This document shows positions 34,852-42,290 of a stretch of DNA of 64,000 nucleotides, in pieces (position 1 is the stretch's first letter; each line of letters begins with the position of its first letter). Under the pieces are notes generated by a model. It saw only the letters and a list, made by a program, of their open reading frames with translations, had not been told where the DNA came from and did no database searches. A program made the translations under genes and the position numbers. Origin of the DNA: Pseudomonadota bacterium (GTDB taxonomy: Bacteria > Pseudomonadota > Alphaproteobacteria > Sphingomonadales > Sphingomonadaceae); NCBI GenBank assembly GCA_963205175.1, contig CAUJIW010000178.1, forward strand, positions 16,926 to 80,925, given 5' to 3'.

Positions 34852-34958
34852 AAGAATTTTCGGCGCGGTCGTGTCGAGAGTTGGTCATGGGCCAGGCGCC
34901 GGCAGCCTGACGCTCCGGCCGCGGCACTTCCTGTCCGAGGGCAACGGTTCGGGCCGGA

Positions 34959-35153
34959 CTAGTCGCGCTTCGTCGGGCAGGTATTGAGGCCAAGTACCGT
35001 GTAGAGCGGGCAGAAGCCCACCAGGCCGGTGAGCAGCGGCACCACGCCGATCCAGCCCCAGGCGGTCCTGGGGCCGACGAACACCAGGGCGATCAGCACC
35101 AGGCCGGCGATGACGCGCAGCATCCGGTCGAGCTTGCCTTCGTTGACGGGCAT
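34959..35153 (-). CDS. DUF2892 (YgaP-like) small membrane protein
   Basis: A 64-residue protein with two membrane helices: MLRVIAGLVLIALVFVG and WGWIGVVPLLTGLVGFCPLYTVLGL, ending NTCPTKRD. The FCPLY...G-x-NTC pattern is the DUF2892 signature, found alone or fused to rhodanese as in YgaP. An AGGAGG site precedes the ATG. Members often appear beside oxidative, sulfur or NO-stress genes, which fits its place between the cytochrome and hmp. Confidence 0.88.
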   Translation of the reverse strand: MPVNEGKLDRMLRVIAGLVLIALVFVGPRTAWGWIGVVPLLTGLVGFCPLYTVLGLNTCPTKRD

Positions 35154-35226
35154 GGTCGGTCCTCCTGTCCGGCGCGGATGTGCGCGGGTTCATGCGCATC
35201 TTCTAACATGGGGCGCGAGCGCCTGC

Positions 35227-35240
35227 CTGATCCATGTCAT
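35227..35240. promoter_or_regulatory. Possible FNR/DNR-type half-matching site
   Basis: CTGATCCATGTCAT resembles the TTGAT-N4-(A/G)TCAA dyad bound by FNR/DNR-family regulators, with T-to-C and A-to-T changes at the edges. It lies 74 bp upstream of the DUF2892 start. Weak evidence. Confidence 0.25.
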
Positions 35241-35417
35241 GCGGCGGTGCGCCGGGTCGGCCCGGCACTACGGGAAACGCCCGGAGCGGTTTCCCGCCCC
35301 GGGCGCCCGGCGACACCATGTTCGTGTGTACATGGAGGAAATCATGGCATCGCCCGCCGGCACCCGCCCGCAGGGACGTGCGGGTGCCAGACGAGGGTGG
35401 GGCGGCGCGCGCCCGGA

Positions 35418-36593
35418 TCAGTCCAGCGCCTCCAGCGGGCCGAAGAACTCGTAGCGGACCCGTGCGTCGGCGACCCCGAGGTCGCGCAGCGACTGGCGGA
35501 CACTGCGCATGAACGGCTTGGGGCCGAGGAAATAGACATCGGCGGCGCGGTTGGCGGGCAGATACTGCTCCAGCAGGTCCGGCGTCACGAAGCCCACATG
35601 GTCGGGGGCGTCGTCGGCGTGCGGTTCGCTGTAGATATAGGCCCGGCGTACCTGCGGCGCGCGGGCGACGATGGCGTCCACCCGGTCGCGGAAGGCGTGG
35701 ACCTTGCCGTTGAGCGCGGCGTGCAGATAGATCACTGGCCGGCCCTCGGCCGCCGCCTTGTCGAGCATCGACAGCGCCGGAGTCTGGCCGACGCCGGCGG
35801 TCAGCAGCACCACCGGATCGGCGCCCTCCTGCAACGTGAACTCGCCGGCCGGCGGGTAGATGTCGAAGGTGTCGCCTTCCTGCACCCGGTCATGCAGGTA
35901 CACCGAGGCCTGGCCCTCGGGCTCGCGCTTCACCGAGATGCGATAGCTCCGGCCGTTGGGGGAGTCCGACAGGCTGTAGTTGCGATGCAGCGTCTCGCCG
36001 TCGATGACCAGCTTGAGGCCGATGTACTGGCCGGGCTGGAAGTCCATCAGCGGGCCGCCGTCCACCGGTTCCAGCCAGAAGGAGGTGATGACGGCGCTTT
36101 CCGGCTGCTTGCGGACCACGCGCACCGTGCGCGGGCCGCGCCAGCCCCCGGGCACCGCCGCCTTGCGCTGATACTCCGCTTCCTCCGCCGCGATCAGGAT
36201 GTGCGCCAGCTGCCAGTAGGCGGCGCCCCAGGCATCGGCGACCTCGGGGGTGACGGCATCTCCCAGCACCGTGCCGATGGCCTCCATCAGACAGGTGCCG
36301 ACGATGTCGTACTGTTCGGCGGTGATGTTGAGGGAGACATGCTTCTCGACGATCCGGCGCACGGCCTCGCCCAGCACCGCCAGATTGTCGATGTTGCTGG
36401 CGTAGGCGATGATCGCGTTGGCCAGTGCCTGCGGCTGGGCGCCGCCGCGCTGGTGGCTCTGGTTGAAGACCGTCCGCACTTCGGGGAAGCGGCTGAACAT
36501 CAGCGGGTAGAAGGTGCCGGTGATGGCGGTGGCGTTCGCGGCGACGGCGGGCGCCGTGGCCTTGATAATGGCGATCTGGGCGTCGGTGAGCAC
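35418..36593 (-). CDS. hmp: Flavohemoprotein, nitric oxide dioxygenase
   Basis: A 391-residue enzyme converting NO and O2 to nitrate with NAD(P)H. The globin domain (1-137) has the haem-ligand region VEKHVSLNITAEQY and LADAQ-type N-terminus MLTDAQIAIIKATAP. The FAD domain has HRNYSLSDSPNG, and the NAD domain has VLLTAGVGQTPALSML and the terminal VRYEFFGP. The start is GTG at 36593, fixed by a perfect AAAGGAGG eight bases upstream. A sigma-54 promoter and two NorR-type sites lie in the gap to the divergent activator gene. Confidence 0.96.
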   Translation of the reverse strand: MLTDAQIAIIKATAPAVAANATAITGTFYPLMFSRFPEVRTVFNQSHQRGGAQPQALANAIIAYASNIDNLAVLGEAVRRIVEKHVSLNITAEQYDIVGTCLMEAIGTVLGDAVTPEVADAWGAAYWQLAHILIAAEEAEYQRKAAVPGGWRGPRTVRVVRKQPESAVITSFWLEPVDGGPLMDFQPGQYIGLKLVIDGETLHRNYSLSDSPNGRSYRISVKREPEGQASVYLHDRVQEGDTFDIYPPAGEFTLQEGADPVVLLTAGVGQTPALSMLDKAAAEGRPVIYLHAALNGKVHAFRDRVDAIVARAPQVRRAYIYSEPHADDAPDHVGFVTPDLLEQYLPANRAADVYFLGPKPFMRSVRQSLRDLGVADARVRYEFFGPLEALD

Positions 36594-36634
36594 CGGGTAT
36601 CCTCCTTTTGTGCGTCAATGCAGGCCTGTGCAGA

Positions 36635-36649
36635 GCAAGGAGCATGCCA
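36635..36649 (-). promoter_or_regulatory. Sigma-54 promoter for hmp
   Basis: On the minus strand the sequence reads TGGCATG-CTCC-TTGC, matching the sigma-54 consensus TGGCACG-N4-TTGC at 10 of 11 fixed positions with both GG and GC elements intact. Transcription would start near 36623, leaving a 30-base leader that contains the hmp Shine-Dalgarno site. Confidence 0.75.
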
Positions 36650-36690
36650 GTATTTACGGCTTGATATTCTGCGGGTTATGGAAGACTGGT

Positions 36691-36701
36691 GTAATAATGA
36701 C
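36691..36701. promoter_or_regulatory. NorR-type activator site 1 (GT-N7-AC)
   Basis: GT-AATAATG-AC matches the core GT-N7-AC recognised by NorR. Its centre is about 73 bp upstream of the predicted hmp transcription start, normal for a sigma-54 enhancer. Confidence 0.55.
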
Positions 36702-36715
36702 ATGAATTGATGGAT

Positions 36716-36726
36716 GTTAATATGAC
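36716..36726. promoter_or_regulatory. NorR-type activator site 2 (GT-N7-AC)
   Basis: GT-TAATATG-AC, centred 25 bp from site 1 and sharing TAAT-ATG with it. It overlaps the predicted start region of the activator gene itself, so binding could also repress that gene. Confidence 0.55.
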
Positions 36727-38293
36727 ATCACACGATGTCCAGTTGATAACGTTACTCGACGCTGGAGCCGTCGTCCTGCGCGAAGTGGCGGCAGGGCAGG
36801 AGGGCCAGGCCTGGCACGCCTGGCTGCAACAGCTGCGGCGCGCCACCGGCTGTGATGCCTGTGCGCTGTTACGGTTGGCCGGACGCGAACTGGCGCCGCT
36901 GGCGATCGCCGGCCTCAGCCCCGACACGCTGGGTCGGCGGTTCCCGCTCGATCAGCACCCGCGCCTGCAGGCGATTGTCGCCAGCGCGGAGCCGATCCGC
37001 TTTCCCGCCGACAGCCCGCTGCCCGATCCCTTTGACGGCCTGATCCCTGATCTTCGCGATCGCCTGCACGTGCATGACTGCGCCGGCATCGCCCTGCGCG
37101 ACGGCGACCGGGTGGTGGGAGCGCTGACGCTGGACGCACTGCAGGCGGGCGTGTTGCGGGGCGAGGCGCTGGCGGTGCTGCGCGCCGCCGCCGGTTTCGC
37201 CGGTGCATGTCTGGGGCTGGTCGAACGCCAGTCGCGGCTGGCCGAGTCGGTGGAGCGTCAGCATCAGGTCAGCAGTGCGCTGCTGGCGGAGTTGCGGCCC
37301 GACGATCGGCTGATCGGACGCAGCCCGGCGATGAAGGCGCTGCTGCAGGATATCGACACCGTCGCGGGCAGTGATCTCACGGTGCTGATCACCGGCGAGA
37401 CCGGCGCCGGCAAGGAACTGGTGGCGCGCGCCGTGCATTATCGTTCGAACCGGGCCGACAAGCCGCTGATCCACGTCAACTGCGCGGCGCTGCCGGAAAC
37501 GCTGGCGGAGAGCGAGCTGTTCGGCCATGTGGCCGGTGCCTTTTCCGGCGCCAGTGGTCACCGGCGCGGCCGCTTCGAGATCGCCGATGGCGGCACCCTT
37601 TTCCTCGACGAGGTGGGCGAGTTGCCGCTGGCGGTGCAGGCGAAGCTGCTGCGGGCGCTGCAGAGCGGCGAGGTGCAGCGGGTGGGCGAGGACCGCCACA
37701 TTGAGGTCGATACCCGCATTGTCGCCGCCACCAACCGCGATCTGGTGGCCGAGGTGCGCGCCGGGCGTTTCCGTGCCGATCTCTATCATCGGCTGAGCGT
37801 TTACCCGGTCCATGTGCCGCCGTTGCGCGAGCGCGGCCGCGACGTGCTGCTGCTGGCCGGCCACATGCTGGAACTCAATCGTGCCGTCCTGCGGCTGCGC
37901 GGCCTGCGCCTGACGCCGCAGGCCCAGGCAGCACTGCTGGCACATGACTGGCCGGGCAATGTGCGCGAGCTGGAGCACATGATCGGCCGGGCGGCACTGA
38001 AGGCCGCGGCGGGCGGGCGTGGCGCCGACCGTGTCGTCACCATTGATGTCCGCCACCTCGATCTGCCGTCGCCGGCGGACGCGGGGGCGGTGCTGGCGAC
38101 ACCGGCTGTGGAGGCGCGGGCAGCAGGCGTCAGCCTCGCGGCGGCGACCGACGCCTTCCAGCGCCAGCTCATCGACGACATGCTGGTGGCGCACCGCGGC
38201 AATCTGGCGGCCGCGGCGCGGGCACTGGGCATGGACCGGGGCAACCTGCACCGGCTGGCCCGGCGGCTTGGCCTGCGTTCGTCCGGACACTGA
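36722..38293 (+). CDS. norR: NorR/FhpR-type sigma-54-dependent activator
   Basis: A 523-residue enhancer-binding protein (527 if it starts at ATG 36710). The N-terminal GAF-type sensor runs to about residue 170. The AAA+ domain has Walker [22 protein letters not shown], where the sigma-54-contacting GAFTGA loop has Ser for Thr, Walker [15 protein letters not shown], and the arginine-finger region. A Fis-type helix-turn-helix closes the protein ([24 protein letters not shown]). In NorR and Pseudomonas FhpR the GAF domain senses NO and activates NO-detoxification genes. Divergence from hmp, the sigma-54 promoter and the two GT-N7-AC sites support that role here. Confidence 0.9.
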   Translation: MTSHDVQLITLLDAGAVVLREVAAGQEGQAWHAWLQQLRRATGCDACALLRLAGRELAPLAIAGLSPDTLGRRFPLDQHPRLQAIVASAEPIRFPADSPLPDPFDGLIPDLRDRLHVHDCAGIALRDGDRVVGALTLDALQAGVLRGEALAVLRAAAGFAGACLGLVERQSRLAESVERQHQVSSALLAELRPDDRLIGRSPAMKALLQDIDTVAGSDLTVLITGETGAGKELVARAVHYRSNRADKPLIHVNCAALPETLAESELFGHVAGAFSGASGHRRGRFEIADGGTLFLDEVGELPLAVQAKLLRALQSGEVQRVGEDRHIEVDTRIVAATNRDLVAEVRAGRFRADLYHRLSVYPVHVPPLRERGRDVLLLAGHMLELNRAVLRLRGLRLTPQAQAALLAHDWPGNVRELEHMIGRAALKAAAGGRGADRVVTIDVRHLDLPSPADAGAVLATPAVEARAAGVSLAAATDAFQRQLIDDMLVAHRGNLAAAARALGMDRGNLHRLARRLGLRSSGH

Positions 38294-38302
38294 GCCGACG
38301 GG

Positions 38303-38344
38303 TTGACAGCAGGGTCGGGTCGAGATACATGTATATGCATGTAT
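38303..38344 (+). promoter_or_regulatory. Promoter with overlapping palindromic operator for the MarR gene
   Basis: A consensus -35 TTGACA (38303-38308) is followed 17 bp later by TACATG. The palindrome 38325-38344 (ATACATG, 6 bp, CATGTAT) covers the -10 and start region, the classic place for autorepression. Confidence 0.6.
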
Positions 38345-38364
38345 TCTGCATGCCGAGGTCGGTC

Positions 38365-38802
38365 GTGAGTGAACGCTATCAGCTGGGTGACTGCTCGTGC
38401 CTCCGGCTGCGCAAGATGGCGCGGCGGGTCACCCAGCTGTACGACCAGATCATGGCGCCCGCCGGCCTGTCGGTGACGCAGTTTGGCCTGCTGGCGCACG
38501 CCTGGTTCCTCAAGGATGTGTCGGTCAGCGAACTGGGCGAACATCTGGTGATGGACCCCAGCACGGTGACCCGCAACCTGCGGCCACTGGTGGACCGGGG
38601 CTGGGTAGAGCTCAAGGTCAGCGCACGGGACCGCCGGCAGCGGGAGGTGCATCTCACCAAGGCCGGAGCAACCGTACTGGGCGAGGCCCGGCCCTATTGG
38701 GTCGAGGCGCAGCGCCAGCTCAGGGACATGCTCGGCGATCAGCGGGCCACCTTGCTGAACGACGCTCTCGATACCGCTCTCGACCGGTTGTTGCCGGCAT
38801 GA
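38365..38802 (+). CDS. MarR-family transcriptional regulator
   Basis: A 145-residue winged-helix regulator. The motifs are LYDQIMAPAGLSVTQFGLLAHAW, the recognition helix region VSELGEHLVMDPSTVTRNLRPLVDRGWVE, and the wing SARDRRQREVHLTKAG. The GTG at 38365 is preferred (GAGG six bases upstream) over ATGs at 38329-38350 that fall within or near the operator. It has two Cys near the N-terminus (GDCSCLRLRK), as in some redox- or metal-responsive MarR proteins. A second palindrome at 38826 suggests it also controls the next gene. Confidence 0.88.
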   Translation: MSERYQLGDCSCLRLRKMARRVTQLYDQIMAPAGLSVTQFGLLAHAWFLKDVSVSELGEHLVMDPSTVTRNLRPLVDRGWVELKVSARDRRQREVHLTKAGATVLGEARPYWVEAQRQLRDMLGDQRATLLNDALDTALDRLLPA

Positions 38803-38825
38803 TAAACGATCTGCGTTCTCAATAT

Positions 38826-38837
38826 CTGCATATGCAG
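38826..38837. promoter_or_regulatory. Perfect 12-bp palindrome upstream of a small exported protein
   Basis: CTGCATATGCAG is a perfect palindrome 95 bp before the start at 38933. It shares TATGCA with the operator upstream of the MarR gene. Confidence 0.4.
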
Positions 38838-38932
38838 TTATTTCCCTGCGGATATGAGATGGCCCCGCGTTCCAGGGTCAGTCGTTGTGTAAGGCGTTCG
38901 TTACTCCTCCCCCCGTTTCAATGGAGATCATC

Positions 38933-39256
38933 ATGACCTTCTCTTCATTCCCCCGTCTGTTGCCGTTGCTGTCGTTGCCGGCCGTCGTCGCCGTCGCGGC
39001 CTTCGCCGGGTCGCCGGCTCACGCCGGCGAGTATGACAAGGCCGTCAACGCCTGCCGCGCCGCTGTGGCCGAGCAGGCCGGCCAGTCCGCGGTGGCGCTG
39101 CGCGTCGACCGCATTCGCGGCGGCGGGCGCGTCACCAAGGTGTGGCTGTCGGCTGAAGCCGGTCGCTACCTTTGCGTCGCCGGCTCGACTGGCGAGGTGA
39201 GGGACGTCACGCCGCTTGACGGTGCTGGCGCGTCCAGCCCGGCGCCGGCGCAGTAA
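38933..39256 (+). CDS. Small periplasmic protein of unknown function
   Basis: A 107-residue protein with a Sec signal peptide ending SPAHA-GEYD. The mature part begins EYDKAVNACRAAVAEQAGQ and has two Cys (ACRAA and YLCVAG) that could form a disulfide, and a beta-rich centre (VALRVDRIRGGGRVTKVWL). The ATG at 38933 is supported by GGAG seven bases upstream. It follows the MarR gene and may be under its control. Function unknown. Confidence 0.7.
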   Translation: MTFSSFPRLLPLLSLPAVVAVAAFAGSPAHAGEYDKAVNACRAAVAEQAGQSAVALRVDRIRGGGRVTKVWLSAEAGRYLCVAGSTGEVRDVTPLDGAGASSPAPAQ

Positions 39257-39380
39257 GCCGAGGCGACGGCACGGCATCGCTGTTCGCCCGTGGCGATCGC
39301 TGTGATCGGTACTTTGCGTTTGCGCTTTGCCCCCGCCGTGCCTACCTCGTGAGCGGTTGCAGCGAGGAAAGGGACGGCGG

Positions 39381-40733
39381 GTGGCCCTGTTCGACTATGA
39401 TCTGTTCGTCATCGGCGCGGGCTCCGGCGGTGTCCGGGCGGCGCGTATTGCCGCCAGCCACGGCGCGAGGGTGGCGGTCGCCGAGGAATATCGCGTCGGC
39501 GGCACCTGCGTCATTCGCGGCTGCGTGCCCAAGAAGCTGCTGGTCTATGCATCGCACTATGGCGAGGATTTCGACGACGCCGCCGGCTACGGCTGGCGAT
39601 TGCCGGCCGACGCCCGGCCGACGCTCGACTGGGTGAGCTTGCGCGACAATGTTCAGGCTGAGGTCAGCCGGCTGAACGGGCTGTACATGCAGACGCTGGG
39701 CAATGCGGGCGTCGAGATCATTCCCAGCCGGGCGGTGCTGGTGGATGAACACACGCTGCAGCTCGACGGCCGCCGGGTGACCGCCCGGCACATCCTGATC
39801 GCGGTGGGCGCGCGCCCGAGCCTGCCGGACATTCCCGGTGCGGAACTCGGCATCACCTCCAACGAGGCGTTCCATCTGGAAACGCTGCCCCGGCGTGTCA
39901 TCGTTTCCGGTGGTGGTTACATCGCCACCGAGTTCGCCGGCATCTTCCATGGCCTCGGCGCCGAGACGGTGCAGCTCTATCGCGGCGAGACCATCCTGCG
40001 CGGCTGGGATGACGAGCTGCGCACCCGCCTGCAGGCGATCTATCAGGACAAGGGCATCCACGTGCGCACCGGCGCCACGCTCGCCCGGCTGGACCGGGCG
40101 GCGGATGGCGCGATCATCGCCACCCTGACCGACGGCTCGACGCTGGCCGCCGATTCGGTGCTGCATGCCATCGGCCGGGTGCCCAACACCGCCGGCCTCG
40201 GCCTCGAATCGGCGGGCGTCGCCACCGATGCCGCCGGCGCGGTGCTGGTCGATGCCGACCAGCGCACTTCCACCGGACATATCTATGCCGTTGGCGATGT
40301 CACCAACCGGGTGCAGCTGACGCCGGTCGCCATCAAGGAAGGCCATGCCTTCGCCGACACGGTGTTCGGCGGCAAGCCGTGGCGGGCCGACCACGACACC
40401 ATCCCCTCGGCGGTGTTCAGCCAGCCGGCGCTGGCCAGCGTCGGCCTCACCGAGGCCGAAGCGCGGCAGAAATTCAACGACATCAAGGTGTTCCGTTCCG
40501 ATTTCCGGCCGATGAAGCACACTGTCGCAGGCCGCGCCGAGCGCAGCCTGTGCAAGCTGGTGGTGGATGGCGCCACCGACCGGGTGCTGGGCGCGCACAT
40601 GCTGGGGGCGGATGCCGCCGAAATCATCCAGGCGGTGGCGATCGCGGTGAAGATGGGCGCCACCAAGGCGCAGTTCGACGCCACCATCGCCGTCCACCCC
40701 ACGGCAGCGGAAGAGTTCGTGCTGATGCGTTAA
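39381..40733 (+). CDS. gor: Glutathione-disulfide reductase
   Basis: A 450-residue FAD enzyme reducing oxidised glutathione with NADPH. Motifs: FAD loop VIGAGSGGVRAARIAA, redox-active GGTCVIRGCVPKK (CxxxxC), NADPH-binding VIVSGGGYIATEFAGIF, AVGDVTNRVQLTPVAI, and C-terminal VHPTAAEE with the catalytic His-Glu pair. The GTG at 39381 is chosen because GGAAAGGGA lies just upstream and the conserved FDYDLFVIG follows. The plant-type sequence is usual in alphaproteobacteria. Confidence 0.95.
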   Translation: MALFDYDLFVIGAGSGGVRAARIAASHGARVAVAEEYRVGGTCVIRGCVPKKLLVYASHYGEDFDDAAGYGWRLPADARPTLDWVSLRDNVQAEVSRLNGLYMQTLGNAGVEIIPSRAVLVDEHTLQLDGRRVTARHILIAVGARPSLPDIPGAELGITSNEAFHLETLPRRVIVSGGGYIATEFAGIFHGLGAETVQLYRGETILRGWDDELRTRLQAIYQDKGIHVRTGATLARLDRAADGAIIATLTDGSTLAADSVLHAIGRVPNTAGLGLESAGVATDAAGAVLVDADQRTSTGHIYAVGDVTNRVQLTPVAIKEGHAFADTVFGGKPWRADHDTIPSAVFSQPALASVGLTEAEARQKFNDIKVFRSDFRPMKHTVAGRAERSLCKLVVDGATDRVLGAHMLGADAAEIIQAVAIAVKMGATKAQFDATIAVHPTAAEEFVLMR

Positions 40734-40835
40734 CATATGGCTGGGAATGATGGCTGGCTTGCCATTTGCGGGCGGGCAGCGCATTAACCGGCGGCCCCGA
40801 TGATCGGGGCGGGATTGAAGGAAGCGAGGTGCATC

Positions 40836-42218
40836 ATGGCTGGTAACGGCACGTCCAAACCCTGGACCCCGGACAGCTGGCGGCAGTTTGAGGCCCGCCA
40901 GATGCCAAGCTATGGCAATGCCGCCGCGCTGGACGCGGTCGAGGCCGAACTGAAGAGCTATCCGCCGCTGGTGTTCGCCGGCGAGGCGCGCAGCCTGAAG
41001 GGTCAGCTGGCCGAGGTCGCCGCCGGCCGTGCTTTCCTGCTCCAGGGCGGCGACTGCGCGGAAAGCTTCGCCGAATTCCACCCCAACAACATCCGCGATA
41101 CCTTCCGGGTGTTGTTGCAGATGGCGGTGGTGCTTACCTTCGCCGCCAAGATGCCGGTGGTGAAGGTCGGCCGCATGGCCGGCCAGTTCGCCAAGCCGCG
41201 CTCGGACACCCACGAGACCAAGGGCGACGTCAGCCTGCCGAGCTACCGGGGCGATATCGTCAACGACATCGGTTTCGAGGCGGAGGGCCGCGAGCCCGAC
41301 CCCAAGCGAATGCTGCGCGCCTACATGCAGTCGGCGGCGACGCTGAACCTGCTGCGCGCCTTCGCCCAGGGCGGCTATGCCAACCTGATGCAGGTGCACA
41401 AATGGACGCTGGACTTCGTTGGCTCCTCGCCGGCGGCCAAGCGCTACCGTGATCTCGCCGACCGCATCGGCGAGGCGCTGCGCTTCATGCAGGCCTGCGG
41501 CATCAACCCGGAGACGGCGCCGCAGCTGCGCGGCACCGACTTCTTCACCAGCCACGAGGCGCTGCTGCTGGGCTACGAACAGGCGATGACGCGGCAGGAT
41601 TCGCTCACCGGCGACTGGTACGACACCTCGGCGCATCTGCTGTGGATCGGCGACCGCACCCGTTTCCCGGGCTCGGCGCACGTCGAGTATCTGCGCGGCA
41701 TCGGCAACCCGATCGGCATGAAGGTCGGGCCGTCGCTGGACGCCGATACGCTGCTGCGGCTGATCGATACCCTGAACCCGCAGAACGAGCCGGGCCGGCT
41801 GACGCTGATCTCGCGCTTCGGCGCCGACAAGATCGACGCCTATCTGCCGGCGCTGGTGCGCGCGGTGGCCCGCGAGGGCCGCTCGGTGGTGTGGTCGTGC
41901 GATCCCATGCACGGCAACACGGTCAAGACCGGCACCGGCTTCAAGACCCGGCCGTTCGAGCGGATTCTCGCCGAGGTGCGCGCCTTCTTCGCCATTCACC
42001 GGGCGGAAGGCACCCACGCCGGCGGCATCCATGCCGAGATGACCGGCCAGAACGTCACCGAGTGCACCGGCGGCGCCGTCGCCATCACCGACGAGACGCT
42101 GGGGGATCGCTACCACACCCACTGCGACCCGCGCCTCAACGCCGCCCAGTCGCTTGAACTTGCCTTCCTCATTGCCGAGGGCTTGCAGCAGGAACTGGCG
42201 AGCCGCGAGGCCGCCTGA
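40836..42218 (+). CDS. Class II DAHP synthase
   Basis: A 460-residue 3-deoxy-D-arabino-heptulosonate 7-phosphate synthase of the plant/actinobacterial class II type. It condenses phosphoenolpyruvate and erythrose 4-phosphate, the first step of aromatic amino acid synthesis. Visible are [11 protein letters not shown] with the metal-binding Cys, [46 protein letters not shown] and the [15 protein letters not shown] region. The start at 40836 follows GCGAGGTG. It lacks regulatory ACT or chorismate mutase fusions. Confidence 0.95.
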   Translation: MAGNGTSKPWTPDSWRQFEARQMPSYGNAAALDAVEAELKSYPPLVFAGEARSLKGQLAEVAAGRAFLLQGGDCAESFAEFHPNNIRDTFRVLLQMAVVLTFAAKMPVVKVGRMAGQFAKPRSDTHETKGDVSLPSYRGDIVNDIGFEAEGREPDPKRMLRAYMQSAATLNLLRAFAQGGYANLMQVHKWTLDFVGSSPAAKRYRDLADRIGEALRFMQACGINPETAPQLRGTDFFTSHEALLLGYEQAMTRQDSLTGDWYDTSAHLLWIGDRTRFPGSAHVEYLRGIGNPIGMKVGPSLDADTLLRLIDTLNPQNEPGRLTLISRFGADKIDAYLPALVRAVAREGRSVVWSCDPMHGNTVKTGTGFKTRPFERILAEVRAFFAIHRAEGTHAGGIHAEMTGQNVTECTGGAVAITDETLGDRYHTHCDPRLNAAQSLELAFLIAEGLQQELASREAA

Positions 42219-42290
42219 ACCGGCTGCCCTGAACGGGCGTCGATGATAGGCTGACATGACTGGTGATCGCGCGTAAGCTCGACCACCGTC

